Notes: a model not told the origin generated them from the letters alone. DNA of 64,000 bases from RYN-230 sp963834515 (GCA_963834515.1 CAWICB010000002.1:310001-374000), one strand, 5' to 3'; shown: positions 23,316 to 32,285, numbered from the stretch's first letter. A program made the numbers and translations.

Positions 23316-24434
23316 ATGGCGACCTGGCGGCGGATCACCGGGGTGGCCGGGCTGGCCGCGGGGGCGGTAGCGGCCGGCGCCGGCGCGGTGCTGGCAGCCG
23401 AGCGGATTGCGATCGGCCGGGCTCAGCTGCTGCGCGGCACGTCGGAACCGGAGAACTTCGGCGGCCTGCGCGGCCGCGCACTGACCGTGCTGGCGGACGA
23501 CGGCGTGCCGCTGCACGTGGAGATCGACGACCCGCCCGATCCCGGCCCCGCCAGCCAGCCGGACACGGAACTCCCGCCGGTCACCGTGGTGTTCTGCCAC
23601 GGCTACACGCTGAACCAGGACTGCTGGCACTACCAGCGCCGTGACCTGCGCGGCAGGTACCGGCTGGTGTTCTGGGACCAGCGCGACCACGGCCGGTCCG
23701 GCCGCTCCCCCGGGGGGAGGTCAGCCAGCATCGACCAGCTCGGCGCCGACCTCGGCCGGGTGATCGCGGCGGTCGCCCCCGGCGACCTGCCGGTGATCCT
23801 GGTCGGTCACTCGATGGGCGGCATGACGATCATGGCGCTGGCGGGCCAGCACCCGGAGCTGTTCGGCAGCAAGGTCATCGGGGTGGGGCTCATCTCCACC
23901 ACGGCCAGCGGACTGGACCGCGGCAGCCCGTGGATGCCCGGGCTGGCCCGGCCGGTGCTGCGCCGGGCACTCCCGGTGGTGCTGCGCGGCGCGGCCACCG
24001 GGTACCGGGCCGTCCTGGTCGAGCGGGGCCGCCAGCTAGCCAGCGACGTGTCGTTCCTGAGCACCCGGTTCGTCGGCTTCGGCGACTCGCGGGTCAACCC
24101 GGACGTGGTCGATTTCCTGGAGCAGATGATCAGGGACACGCCGATCGAGGTGATAGCGGCGTTCAGCGACGCGCTGTACGCCGTTGACCTGCGCGGCACC
24201 CTGCCCACCGTGGGCCGGGTCCCGGTGGTCATCATCACCGGGGACAAGGACCGGCTGATCTCGCCCTCGCTGGGCCTGGAACTGGCGGCGGAGATCCCGG
24301 GAGCCGAGCTGGCCTGGGTCTCCGGGGCCGGGCACGCCGTTATCCTGGAGGCCCCCGAGGTGGTCAACGAGGCCATCACCGGGCTGATCGCGCGGGCCGA
24401 GGCCGGCCGCGGTGCGCGGGAGCGCTCCGCCTGA
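23316..24434 (+). CDS. membrane-anchored alpha/beta hydrolase
   Basis: 372 residues. An N-terminal hydrophobic segment (ITGVAGLAAGAVAAGAGAVL) is likely an anchor or signal. The hydrolase fold then shows the oxyanion loop FCHGYTLNQDCWHYQRR, the nucleophile elbow VGHSMGGMT (Ser), the acid in VVIITGDKDRLISP and the His in SGAGHAVILEAPE. The substrate is unknown. An alpha/beta hydrolase between alr and tsaE is also found in Streptomyces, so the position is conserved. Confidence 0.9.
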   Translation: MATWRRITGVAGLAAGAVAAGAGAVLAAERIAIGRAQLLRGTSEPENFGGLRGRALTVLADDGVPLHVEIDDPPDPGPASQPDTELPPVTVVFCHGYTLNQDCWHYQRRDLRGRYRLVFWDQRDHGRSGRSPGGRSASIDQLGADLGRVIAAVAPGDLPVILVGHSMGGMTIMALAGQHPELFGSKVIGVGLISTTASGLDRGSPWMPGLARPVLRRALPVVLRGAATGYRAVLVERGRQLASDVSFLSTRFVGFGDSRVNPDVVDFLEQMIRDTPIEVIAAFSDALYAVDLRGTLPTVGRVPVVIITGDKDRLISPSLGLELAAEIPGAELAWVSGAGHAVILEAPEVVNEAITGLIARAEAGRGARERSA

Positions 24435-24483
24435 CCGGCCGGCCTGGCCCCGGGAACCCCGAGCAGAAGGCAGGTGCTGATCC

Positions 24484-25017
24484 GTGGCGGCGACGCACAG
24501 GGCGGCCGCGGTGGCCGGGACGGCCGCCGCCCCCACCCAGCGCGTAACGGTGCCCACCGCGGATGACATGCACACGCTGGGCCGGCGGCTCGCCGCCGTG
24601 CTCCGGGCCGGCGACCTGGTGGTGCTCGGCGGCCCGCTCGGCGCGGGGAAGACCACGCTGGTCCAGGGCATCGGCCAGGGCCTGGGCGTGCGCGGGCCGG
24701 TGACCTCGCCGACGTTCGTCATCGCCCGGGTGCACCCGGCGCTGGGCCGCGGGCCCGGCCTGGTGCACGTGGACGCCTACCGGCTGTCCAGCGTGGCCGA
24801 AGTGGACGACCTGGACCTGGATGCCGCACTGGACGACTGCGTGACCGTGATCGAGTGGGGGCAGGGCCTGGCCGAGGGACTCGCCGCGGACCGCCTCGAG
24901 GTCGGCATCGAGCTGAGCCCGGCCGGCCCGGGCACCGATTCCCGGACCGTCACTATGACCGGTATTGGGCCCCGCTGGGAGACCGCTGCGGATCCGTGTG
25001 TTGTGGCCTACCCGTAA
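24484..25017 (+). CDS. tsaE: tRNA t6A threonylcarbamoylation ATPase TsaE
   Basis: 177 residues. The P-loop LGGPLGAGKTTLVQGIGQGL, the TsaE motif VTSPTFVIARVHP, VHVDAYRLSSVAEVDDLDLD and the DDCVTVIEWGQGLAEGL segment are characteristic. TsaE works with TsaB and TsaD to place t6A on ANN-decoding tRNAs. The GTG start follows a poorly conserved extension. tsaB and tsaD lie 1-3 kb downstream with one unrelated membrane protein gene in between. Confidence 0.94.
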   Translation: MAATHRAAAVAGTAAAPTQRVTVPTADDMHTLGRRLAAVLRAGDLVVLGGPLGAGKTTLVQGIGQGLGVRGPVTSPTFVIARVHPALGRGPGLVHVDAYRLSSVAEVDDLDLDAALDDCVTVIEWGQGLAEGLAADRLEVGIELSPAGPGTDSRTVTMTGIGPRWETAADPCVVAYP

Positions 25018-25029
25018 CTCCCGAGGCCA

Positions 25030-25035
25030 TATAGT
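25030..25035 (+). promoter_or_regulatory. candidate -10 box TATAGT
   Basis: TATAGT lies 12 bases past the tsaE stop and 113 bases before the next gene. No clear -35 is seen at 17 bases. It suggests a separate promoter for the downstream membrane protein gene. Confidence 0.35.
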
Positions 25036-25147
25036 TTCGCTCTGTCCCCGGCATTGCTGACGCTGGCCCTGGCCCGCCAGGGTGGCGCCGGGCAGTGCGT
25101 CCCGCGCCGTTCTCGGACGGTCTGATCCCTTTCCCCGGAGGCGCGCC

Positions 25148-26128
25148 GTGGCTCACCAGGGGCCGCAACCCCCGCGCTCCAGCAGGCTGTCCGGACCACG
25201 CAGCAGCCCGCGCTGGAATGAGGCCGACCACCCGGACGACCCGGACGGCAACGAGGAACTGCCGCCCTGGGCGGGTCTCGCGATCGACCCGCGCTGGGCC
25301 GGCGGCCGGGACCGGAACCGGCCGGGCCGCCCGCCGCACCGGGACGGCCAGGACGGCCAGGACGCACCGGCCTCCGGCGGGCCGTCCCTGGGCGACGAGC
25401 CCAGCGCGCCGCGGCCGCGCGGCCGCCGCCAGGCCGCGGCCCGGGCCCGCCGGGCGCGCCGCTCGATGTACCTGTGGGGCAGCGTGGTCATCGTGGCCGC
25501 CGTGCTGGGCGGCGGGCTCTACCTGCTGCTCGGCCGGGGCGGCCAGACCGGCCAGCAGCCCGACGCGATGGTGACCACGTTCCTGCCCGGGGAGTTCCAG
25601 ACCGCGCCCAACGCGTGCACCGCGGTCAGCGCGGCCACGCTCAGCCAGTACCTGCCGGGGAAGCGGACGATCGCGTCGCCGAGCTCGCTGGACGGCGGCG
25701 CGGCCAGCCTGTGCAGCTGGACGCTGGACGCCCGGCCGGTGTACCGGCTGCTCAACGTGCAGGTCCAGGCGTACGCCCCCAACGGGCTGGCCAGCGGGGA
25801 CGGCAGCGCCACCAACGCGGCCATCGACGGCTACGCCCAGGCGCGGCAGCAGAAAACCAGCCCGCCGAAGAAGACCCAGCTGCCGAAGGCCGTGATCAGC
25901 CCGGTGCCGAACCTGGGCAGCAAGGCGTTCGCCGCGCTGCAGAAGGTCCAGTCGGGCGGCATCACCACCGACCAGCTGACCGTCGTGGCCCGGGACCGGA
26001 ACGTCCTGGTCACCGTGGTCTTCGAAGGGGATTCCGGGCGGGGCGGTTACACCGCGGTCCCGGTCAGCCAGCTGACCGCTGGTGCGGTGGCCGCGGCCCG
26101 CGACGTGCTGTCCCAGCTGAAGAGCTGA
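25148..26128 (+). CDS. DUF3558-like anchored extracytoplasmic protein
   Basis: 326 residues from GTG 25148, placed 8 bases after a CCGGAGG site. A basic, Pro/Asp-rich N-terminal ~95 residues precede one membrane helix (YLWGSVVIVAAVLGGGLYLL). The outside domain has NACTAVSAATLSQYLPGKRT and SLCSWTLDARPVYRLLNVQV, a Cys pair and layout like DUF3558 lipoproteins, but there is no lipobox. Function unknown. It sits between tsaE and tsaB. Confidence 0.75.
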   Translation: MAHQGPQPPRSSRLSGPRSSPRWNEADHPDDPDGNEELPPWAGLAIDPRWAGGRDRNRPGRPPHRDGQDGQDAPASGGPSLGDEPSAPRPRGRRQAAARARRARRSMYLWGSVVIVAAVLGGGLYLLLGRGGQTGQQPDAMVTTFLPGEFQTAPNACTAVSAATLSQYLPGKRTIASPSSLDGGAASLCSWTLDARPVYRLLNVQVQAYAPNGLASGDGSATNAAIDGYAQARQQKTSPPKKTQLPKAVISPVPNLGSKAFAALQKVQSGGITTDQLTVVARDRNVLVTVVFEGDSGRGGYTAVPVSQLTAGAVAAARDVLSQLKS

Positions 26129-26179
26129 GCCAGGCCGGCCGGTCACATCTGCCCGCCCGGGTTACTAGGCTGTGCATCC

Positions 26180-26845
26180 GTGCTGCTGCTTGCGTTCGAC
26201 ACCGCGACGCCAGCCGTGACGGTGGCCCTGCATGACGGGACGCACGCGCTGGCCGAAGTGACCACCATCGACGCCCGCCGCCACGGCGAGCTGCTGGCGT
26301 CCTCCATCGACCAGGTGCTGGCCCGGGCGGGCGCCAGCCGGCTGGACATCACCGCCATCGCGGCCGGCACCGGGCCGGGCCCGTACACCGGGCTGCGGGC
26401 CGGGCTGGTCACCGCGCGGGTGCTGGGCAGCGCGCTGGGCGTCCCGGTGCACGGCATCAGCACGCTGGACGTAATCGCCGCCGACGCGGTGGCCGGGGTG
26501 GGTGGCCGCGAGTTCGTGGTGGCCACCGACGCCCGGCGCCGGGAGGTGTACTGGGCGCGCTACGACGGCACCGGGACCCGGGTCAGCGGGCCCGCCGTGG
26601 CCAGCCCGGCCGCTGTGGCCGCGGAGATCCCGGACGGCACCCCGGTGGCCGGGGCGGGCGCCCTGCTGTACCCGGACCTGCTCGGCGGGCCCGGTGAGCC
26701 GGGCTACCCGGCGGCGGCCACGCTGGCCCGGCTGGCCGCCCAGCGGATCGCGGCGGGCCTGCCCGGGCTGGGCGCCGAGCCGGTATACCTGCGCCGCCCC
26801 GACGCGCAGGTGCCCGGCCCGCCAAAGCGGGTGACGGTGCCGTGA
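26180..26845 (+). CDS. tsaB: tRNA t6A modification protein TsaB
   Basis: 221 residues. LLAFDTATPAVTVALHDGTH, RRHGELLASSIDQVLARAG and AAGTGPGPYTGLRAGLVTAR are the TsaB signatures of the ASKHA fold. TsaB is an inactive paralogue that scaffolds TsaD. A TAGGCT box eight bases before the GTG suggests a leaderless transcript. It overlaps rimI by four bases (GTGA). Confidence 0.95.
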   Translation: MLLLAFDTATPAVTVALHDGTHALAEVTTIDARRHGELLASSIDQVLARAGASRLDITAIAAGTGPGPYTGLRAGLVTARVLGSALGVPVHGISTLDVIAADAVAGVGGREFVVATDARRREVYWARYDGTGTRVSGPAVASPAAVAAEIPDGTPVAGAGALLYPDLLGGPGEPGYPAAATLARLAAQRIAAGLPGLGAEPVYLRRPDAQVPGPPKRVTVP

Positions 26846-27381
26846 CCGGTGGTGTCATGATCCGCGACATGACCGCGGCCGACCTGCCCGCCGTGCTGGA
26901 GCTGGAGCACGCGCTGTTCGGCGACGAGGCCTGGACCGAGGGGATGCTGGCCAGCGAGCTGGCCGGGGTGGCCAGCGGCCGGTACTACCTGGTGGCCGAG
27001 GACGGCGGGCAGCTGACCGGTTACGCCGGCCTGCTCACCCCGGGCGGTGGCCAGGCCGACGTGCTCACGCTGGCCGTGGCCGAGCAGCGCTGGGGCCAGG
27101 GGCTCGGCGCGGCGCTGCTCGACGCGCTGCTCAGCGAGGCGGCCCGGCGGGGCTGCGGTGAGGTGTTTCTTGAGGTCCGGGTGGACAACGCCCGGGCGCA
27201 GCGGCTGTACCAGCGCCGCGGCTTCACCGAAATCGGGATCCGGCGCGGCTACTACCAGCCATCCGGTACCGATGCCCTGGTCATGCGGCTGACCCTGGAC
27301 CGGCCGGCCGGACCGGACGAGGACGGCCGGGCGGGCCGGGCCCGGCGGCCGTTCCGGCCCGCGATGCGGGGGGCCCGGTGA
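26842..27381 (+). CDS. rimI: ribosomal protein S18 alanine N-acetyltransferase (GNAT)
   Basis: 179 residues of GNAT fold: IRDMTAADLPAVLELEHALF, VLTLAVAEQRWGQGLGAALL (acetyl-CoA loop) and VRVDNARAQRLYQRRGFTEI then GIRRGYYQPSGTDALVM, the RimI ending. The usual role is acetylation of S18, though actinobacterial RimI may have other targets. GTG 26842 gives a GTGA overlap with tsaB; ATG 26857 is a possible alternative. It also overlaps tsaD, so tsaB-rimI-tsaD form one coupled operon. Confidence 0.92.
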   Translation: MTGGVMIRDMTAADLPAVLELEHALFGDEAWTEGMLASELAGVASGRYYLVAEDGGQLTGYAGLLTPGGGQADVLTLAVAEQRWGQGLGAALLDALLSEAARRGCGEVFLEVRVDNARAQRLYQRRGFTEIGIRRGYYQPSGTDALVMRLTLDRPAGPDEDGRAGRARRPFRPAMRGAR

Positions 27382-28407
27382 CGGCCCCGCTGGTGCTGGG
27401 CATCGAGACGTCCTGCGACGAGACCGGCGCCGGGCTGGTCCGCGGGCACGAGCTGCTGGCCGACTCGGTGGCCTCCAGCGTCGCGGAGCACGCCCGGTTC
27501 GGCGGGGTGGTGCCCGAGGTGGCCAGCCGGGCCCACCTGGAGGCCATGGTCCCGGCTGTGGACCGGGCGCTGGCCACGGCCGGGGTCAAGCTGGCCGACG
27601 TGGATGCGATCGCGGTGACGGCCGGGCCCGGGACTCACCGGCGCGCTGCTGGTCGGGGTGTGCGCGGCCAAGGCGTACGCGCTGGCCCTGGGCAAGCCGC
27701 TGTACGCGGTGAACCACCTGGCCGCGCACATCGCGGTGGACCAGCTCGAGCACGGGCCGCTGCCGGTGCCCGCGATCGCCCTGCTGGTCTCCGGTGGCCA
27801 CTCCTCGCTGCTGCTGGCCAAGGACGTGGCGGGTGACGTGCAGCCGCTCGGTGCGACCATCGACGACGCGGCGGGCGAGGCGTACGACAAGGTGGCCCGG
27901 GTGCTCGGGCTGCCGTTCCCGGGCGGCCCGCCGATCGACCGGGAGGCGCGGGCCGGGGATCCGGCCGCGATCGCCTTCCCCCGGGCCAAGTACCGGGATC
28001 AGACCTACGACTTCTCGTTCTCCGGGCTGAAGACCGCGGTGGCCCGCTGGGTGGAGGAGCGGCGCGCGGCCGGGCTCAGCGTGCCCGTGGCCGACGTGGC
28101 CGCCTCGTTCCAGGAGGCGGTGGCCGACGTGCTCACCCGCAAGGCGGTGCAGGCCTGCCGGGAGCACGGCGTCGAGCACCTCGTGATCGGCGGCGGAGTG
28201 GCCGCGAACTCCCGGCTGCGCGCGCTGGCGGCGGAGCGCTGCGCGGCGGCCGGCCTCCAGCTGCGGGTCCCGCGGCCCGGGCTGTGCACGGACAACGGGG
28301 CCATGGTGGCGGCCCTGGGCGCCGAGCTGGCCGGCCGCGGCGTCCCGCCTTCCAGCCTGGACGTGGGGGCCGACTCCGCGCTCCCGGTGACCAGCGTGCT
28401 GGCCTGA
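27378..28407 (+). CDS. tsaD: tRNA t6A transferase TsaD, one-base frameshift
   Basis: Two frames join into a full TsaD: LGIETSCDETGAGLVRGHEL and PEVASRAHLEAMVPAVDRAL upstream; VNHLAAHIAVDQLEHG (metal His), LVSGGHSSLLLAKDVAGD and FSFSGLKTAVARWVEE downstream. The break is an extra base at about 27631-27633, where GGGACTCACC replaces the expected GGGCTCACC (PGLTG). TsaD transfers threonylcarbamoyl to tRNA A37 and is essential, so this is probably a sequence error. The length after correction is normal (~343 residues). Confidence 0.93.
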
Positions 28408-28445
28408 CCGGCCCGCGGAACCCGGCCGCCGCGGGCCCGGCCAGG

Positions 28446-28474
28446 TTGACTGGCGGGCGCGCCCCGGCTACTGT
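28446..28474 (+). promoter_or_regulatory. groES promoter
   Basis: TTGACT and TACTGT are separated by 17 bases, ending just before the CIRCE element. Transcription would begin at the left edge of CIRCE, the classical arrangement for HrcA repression. Confidence 0.65.
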
Positions 28475-28480
28475 TCGGGA

Positions 28481-28507
28481 CTGGCACTCTCTAGGGTAGA
28501 GTGCTAA
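28481..28507 (+). promoter_or_regulatory. CIRCE element (HrcA operator)
   Basis: CTGGCACTC, nine bases, then GAGTGCTAA. The right arm is a perfect CIRCE arm and the left arm matches 7 of 9 positions of TTAGCACTC. It lies 96 bases before groES. HrcA bound here would repress groES-groEL; hrcA is not in this window. Confidence 0.9.
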
Positions 28508-28602
28508 TGCGACATGGCTGGACTGGCACCCGCGACGACAGCCAGCCGAGGTCGTTCCCCTATAGCCGTTTCCCCATCCTTTTCGGAGGAGGAGGTCAGA
28601 TC

Positions 28603-28914
28603 GTGGCGACCGCTACCAAGGTTGTTCTCAAGCCACTCGAAGACCGGATCGTAGTCCGCACGCTGGAGGCCGAGCAGACCACCGCGTCCGGGCTGGTCAT
28701 CCCGGACACCGCCAAGGAGAAGCCCCAGGAGGGCGAAGTCCTGGCGGTCGGCCCGGGCCGGTTCGACGACGCTGGCGCCAAGCGCGTCCCGATGGACGTG
28801 AAGGTGGGTGACGTCGTGCTGTACAGCAAGTACGGCGGCACCGAGGTGAAGTACCACGGCGAGGAGTACCTGGTGCTCTCCGCCCGTGACGTGCTCGCCA
28901 TCATCGAGAAGTAA
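28603..28914 (+). CDS. groES: co-chaperonin GroES
   Basis: 103 residues from GTG 28603, eight bases after GGAGGAGG; an in-frame ATG at 28507 lies upstream in the CIRCE leader and is not the start. KVVLKPLEDRIVVRTLEAEQ, TTASGLVIPDTAKEKPQEGE (mobile loop) and VLAVGPGRFDDAG are diagnostic. It caps the GroEL chamber. groEL follows after a hairpin. Confidence 0.97.
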   Translation: MATATKVVLKPLEDRIVVRTLEAEQTTASGLVIPDTAKEKPQEGEVLAVGPGRFDDAGAKRVPMDVKVGDVVLYSKYGGTEVKYHGEEYLVLSARDVLAIIEK

Positions 28915-28967
28915 CACTCGGCGACAGGCGGCGGGCGTGTCCCGCGACCAGATGTCCGCTCTGGACC

Positions 28968-29000
28968 ACCGCCCCGGGCGCTTCCGGCGTCCGGGGCGGT
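28968..29000 (+). promoter_or_regulatory. stem-loop between groES and groEL
   Basis: A perfect 10-bp stem (ACCGCCCCGG with its complement) and a 13-base loop lie in the 169-base gap. It may attenuate or mark mRNA processing so that groES and groEL are made at different levels. Confidence 0.55.
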
Positions 29001-29083
29001 AGTCCGTGGCAGGCCCGGTTGAGCCGCGGGCCGCGCCCGGCCGCCGCAATGACCCTGAATATCACAGCAATTTTGAGGTGCTC

Positions 29084-30715
29084 ATGGCCAAGATGCTGGA
29101 GTTCGACGAGGACGCACGGCGCGCGCTCGAGCGCGGCGTGAACCGGCTCGCGGACGCCGTGAAGGTGACGCTCGGCCCGAGGGGCCGCAACGTCGTTATC
29201 GACAAGAAGTGGGGCGCTCCGACCATCACCAACGACGGGGTGACCGTCGCCCGTGAGGTGGAACTGGAGGACCCGTACGAGAACCTCGGCGCGCAGCTCG
29301 CCAAGGAGGTCGCGACCAAGACCAACGACGTGGCGGGCGACGGCACCACCACCGCTACCGTGCTGGCCCAGGCCATGGTCCGCGAGGGCCGGCGCTCGGT
29401 GACCGCGGGCGCGAACCCGATCGCGCTCAAGCGGGGCATCGACGCCGCGGCGGCCGCGGTGTCGGACCGGCTGCTCGAGATGGCCCGCGAGGTCGACGAG
29501 CAGCAGGAGATCGCGCACGTGGCCACGGTCTCGGCGCAGGACGCCAAGATCGGCGAGCTGATCGCGGAGGCGTTCGCCAAGGTCGGCAAGGACGGTGTGA
29601 TCACCGTCGAGGAATCGCCGACCATGGGCCTGGAACTCGAGTTCACCGAGGGGATGCAGTTCGACAAGGGCTACATCTCCCCGTACTTCATCACCGACCA
29701 GGAGCGCATGGAGGCGGTCCTGGAGGACGCCTACATCCTGCTGCACGCGGGCAAGATCTCCTCGATGGCGGATTTCCTGCCGCTGCTGGAAAAGGTCGCG
29801 CAGACCAAGAAGCCGTTCCTGGTTATTGCCGAGGACGTCGAGGGCGAGGCGCTGTCCACGCTGGTCGTGAACAAGATCCGCGGCCTGCTCGCGGTGTGCG
29901 CGGTCAAGGCGCCCGGCTTCGGTGACCGGCGCAAGGCGATGCTGGAGGACATGGCCATCCTGACCGGCGGCGAGGTGGTCAGCGAGGAGGTCGGGCTCAA
30001 GCTGGAGCTGGTCGGGCTGGACACGCTGGGCACCGCGCGCCGGGTGGTGGTGACCAAGGACACCACCACGCTCGTGGACGGGGCCGGTGACTCCGCCGCC
30101 ATCCAGGACCGGGTTCGCCAGCTCCGGGCCGAGATCGAGGCGACCGATTCCGACTGGGACCGGGAGAAGCTGCAGGAGCGGGTGGCCAAACTGTCCGGCG
30201 GGGTCAGCGTGCTCCGGGTCGGCGCGGCCACCGAGGTGGAGCTCAAGGAGAAGAAGCACCGCCTGGAGGACGCCATCTCGGCCACCCGGGCCGCGATCGA
30301 GGAAGGCATCATCCCGGGCGGCGGCAGTGCCCTGGTGCACATCGCGGTCGGCCTGGACGATCTCGGCAAGACCGGTGACGAGGCGACCGGGGTCGGCGTG
30401 GTGCGCAGCGCGCTGGTCTCCCCGGCCCGCTGGATCGCGCTCAACGCGGGCCAGGAGGGTTCGGTCGTCACGGCCCGGATCGCCGAGCTCGGCGTCGGCC
30501 AGGGCTACAACGCGGCCACCGACGAGTATGGCGACCTGGTCGCCCAGGGCGTGATCGACCCGGTCAAGGTGACCCGCTCGGCGGTGCTCAACGCGGCGTC
30601 CATCGCGGCCATGCTGCTCACCACCGAGGTACTGGTGGCGGACAAGCCGGAAGAGGAGGACGAGGCTGCCTCGGGTGGCCACGGCCACTCGCACGGCCAC
30701 GGCCACACGCACTGA
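29084..30715 (+). CDS. groEL: chaperonin GroEL1 with histidine-rich tail
   Basis: 543 residues from ATG 29084. The ATP site VKVTLGPRGRNVVIDKKWGA and VAGDGTTTATVLAQAMVREG, and the apical and equatorial segments, are intact. The C-terminus is GGHGHSHGHGHTH instead of the Gly-Met tail, the mark of the actinobacterial GroEL1 paralogue linked to groES; a second groEL with a Gly-Met tail is usually elsewhere. The His tail could bind nickel, copper or zinc. A terminator follows. Confidence 0.97.
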   Translation: MAKMLEFDEDARRALERGVNRLADAVKVTLGPRGRNVVIDKKWGAPTITNDGVTVAREVELEDPYENLGAQLAKEVATKTNDVAGDGTTTATVLAQAMVREGRRSVTAGANPIALKRGIDAAAAAVSDRLLEMAREVDEQQEIAHVATVSAQDAKIGELIAEAFAKVGKDGVITVEESPTMGLELEFTEGMQFDKGYISPYFITDQERMEAVLEDAYILLHAGKISSMADFLPLLEKVAQTKKPFLVIAEDVEGEALSTLVVNKIRGLLAVCAVKAPGFGDRRKAMLEDMAILTGGEVVSEEVGLKLELVGLDTLGTARRVVVTKDTTTLVDGAGDSAAIQDRVRQLRAEIEATDSDWDREKLQERVAKLSGGVSVLRVGAATEVELKEKKHRLEDAISATRAAIEEGIIPGGGSALVHIAVGLDDLGKTGDEATGVGVVRSALVSPARWIALNAGQEGSVVTARIAELGVGQGYNAATDEYGDLVAQGVIDPVKVTRSAVLNAASIAAMLLTTEVLVADKPEEEDEAASGGHGHSHGHGHTH

Positions 30716-30743
30716 GCCGGCCCGCACCGCGCGGCACAGTACT

Positions 30744-30773
30744 GGCCCCGTCCCGGCATCCCGGGGCGGGGCC
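30744..30773 (+). terminator. intrinsic terminator after groEL
   Basis: A 13-bp stem (GGCCCCGTCCCGG / CCGGGGCGGGGCC, one G-U pair) closes a 4-base loop (CATC) 28 bases after the groEL stop. No T-run follows. Confidence 0.7.
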
Positions 30774-30885
30774 GGTGGCATTCCCGGCTATGGCCCGGCG
30801 GCGGGCCAGCCGGGATTGACGCCGGGCGGGCCAGGAGTGACGTGACATTTCCGGCGTCCCGCGCTTGCGATGGTGATCGCGTACT

Positions 30886-30975
30886 GGTTCGCTATCTAAG
30901 CCCCGAAACGGGCGCCATGAAGAATTTTAATCACGCTAAGTAGCCACACGATTACTGGTAGTTATTTCATGTTCG
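30886..30975. other. AT-rich regulatory stretch before the sigma gene
   Basis: About 90 bases are near 45% GC in an otherwise >70% GC region (for example AAGAATTTTAATCACGCTAA). It lies between the groEL terminator and the sigma-factor start and probably holds its promoter. I cannot pick one pair of -35/-10 boxes with confidence. Confidence 0.5.
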
Positions 30976-30987
30976 GAACGTGACCGC

Positions 30988-31803
30988 GTGGCACATCAAT
31001 GTGACCTTTCCGTTGCCATCTTGGAGGAGGTCAGCTCCTCGTTTCCTGGGCATCATGCATTTGTGGGCGACGGATGCATCATCCAGGCCGTGGCAGGCAA
31101 CTCCCGGGGGGGACGGTCAGCCACAGGTGACCAGTGGCGTGCCAGACCGCCCGGCGGGGCACTGGCCACCAGCGGAACAATCGAGGGGACAGCTGGCCAC
31201 GGGAGTACCCGCGAGGTCGCCGGAGGCGACGGCGCGGACCCCCAGGCGGCCAGTTTCGAGAAGCTGACCAGTCTCGCGGTCCGCGGCCAGCCAGCCGCCG
31301 TGGCGGCCCTGCTCGAGCAGATCCGGCCCATGGTGGTCCGGTACTGCCGGGCCCGGCTGGGCCGGATCACCGGTCACTACTACGTAGCCGACGATGTGGC
31401 GCAGGAAGTCTGCCTGGCCGTGCTGTCCGCGCTGCCCCGCTACCGGGACATGGGCCGCCCGTTCGCGTCGTTCGTGTTCGGCATCGCCTCGCACAAGGTG
31501 GCCGACGCCGCGCGGAACGCGGCCCGGCTCGCGGTGCCCTACGAGGACCTGCCCGACGGGCCGGACGAACGGCCCGGGCCGGAAGAGACCGTAGTGGCCT
31601 GGATTGAGGCGGAACGCGCCAGGGCGCTCCTCGCCCAGCTCCCGGAACACTTGCGTGAGCTGCTAATACTACGCGTCGTAACGGGTCTGTCGGCCGAGGA
31701 AACGGGTACCGTACTCGGTATGTCAGCAGGAGCGGTGAGGGTGGCCCAGCACCGGGCGCTGGCCCGGCTGCGGGCGATCGCGGTCGAGGAGCCGATTGCG
31801 TGA
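30988..31803 (+). CDS. ECF-like RNA polymerase sigma factor, SigD/ShbA type
   Basis: 271 residues as read from GTG 30988. Region 2 is residues ~90-165 (QPAAVAALLEQIRPMVVRYC, YVADDVAQEVCLAVLSALPR, PFASFVFGIASHKVADAARN); region 4 is ~205-265 (LLAQLPEHLRELLILRVVTG, LSAEETGTVLGMSAGAVRVA). Gene order sigma, small membrane protein, guaB, guaB3 is that of mycobacterial SigD and of Streptomyces ShbA, which drives hrdB transcription. The first ~85 residues have no match and the start is uncertain: a GGAGGAGG at 31022 lies inside the frame without a good start after it. It overlaps the next gene by ATGA-type coupling. Confidence 0.88.
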   Translation: MAHQCDLSVAILEEVSSSFPGHHAFVGDGCIIQAVAGNSRGGRSATGDQWRARPPGGALATSGTIEGTAGHGSTREVAGGDGADPQAASFEKLTSLAVRGQPAAVAALLEQIRPMVVRYCRARLGRITGHYYVADDVAQEVCLAVLSALPRYRDMGRPFASFVFGIASHKVADAARNAARLAVPYEDLPDGPDERPGPEETVVAWIEAERARALLAQLPEHLRELLILRVVTGLSAEETGTVLGMSAGAVRVAQHRALARLRAIAVEEPIA

Positions 31804-32285
31804 TCACGGGCCGCGGGCCCGGCGCGCCCGGCATGACACCTGGCCTGCAGTTCACCCGCCGCCGGGCGGGGCAGGCCAGCTCCGGGACGGTGGCCGCCGA
31901 TCTCGGTGAGATCCGGCGGGCCGGCCAGGCCATTGACCTGCTCGCGGCGCGGGCCGCCGGGCCGCCGGAACTGCTCGGCGACCCGGCCCTGGCGCTGCTC
32001 GGCGCGCTGGCCGCCGATGTGGACACACCGGGCACGGCCGGGCCTGGCGACCCGCGGATCCGGGCCGCCCGCCGGCCCGCGAGCCACCGGGAGCCGGCCG
32101 CCGGCCTGGCGGCCCGCGGCCTGGCCGGGTGGCCCCGCGCCGCGGTCACGGTCGCGCTGGCCGGCCTGGCCGGCACCACCAGCCTGATCGCGGCGAGCAT
32201 GCTGGCCCGGCTGACCGGTGGCCGGACCAGGCCGCCGGACCGCGGCTGGGCCGCCCGCCCGGCCCGCCCGCGCCGGTTCCGCTGA
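31800..32285 (+). CDS. probable membrane anti-sigma factor (RsdA-like)
   Basis: 161 residues. It overlaps the sigma gene by four bases and is co-translated. The N-terminal part has ADLGEIRRAGQAIDLLAARA, then DPALALLGALAADVDTP, the short helical pattern of anti-SigD proteins; a single membrane helix (AAVTVALAGLAGTTSLIAAS) follows near residues 118-140. In Mycobacterium the gene in this slot is RsdA, which holds SigD inactive. The assignment rests on position, size and topology; sequence similarity is weak. Confidence 0.65.
   Translation: MITGRGPGAPGMTPGLQFTRRRAGQASSGTVAADLGEIRRAGQAIDLLAARAAGPPELLGDPALALLGALAADVDTPGTAGPGDPRIRAARRPASHREPAAGLAARGLAGWPRAAVTVALAGLAGTTSLIAASMLARLTGGRTRPPDRGWAARPARPRRFR

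Noticed and set aside
28901..30781. 626-residue open frame opposite groEL
   Set aside because: A shadow of groEL codon bias, a known artefact in GC-rich DNA.
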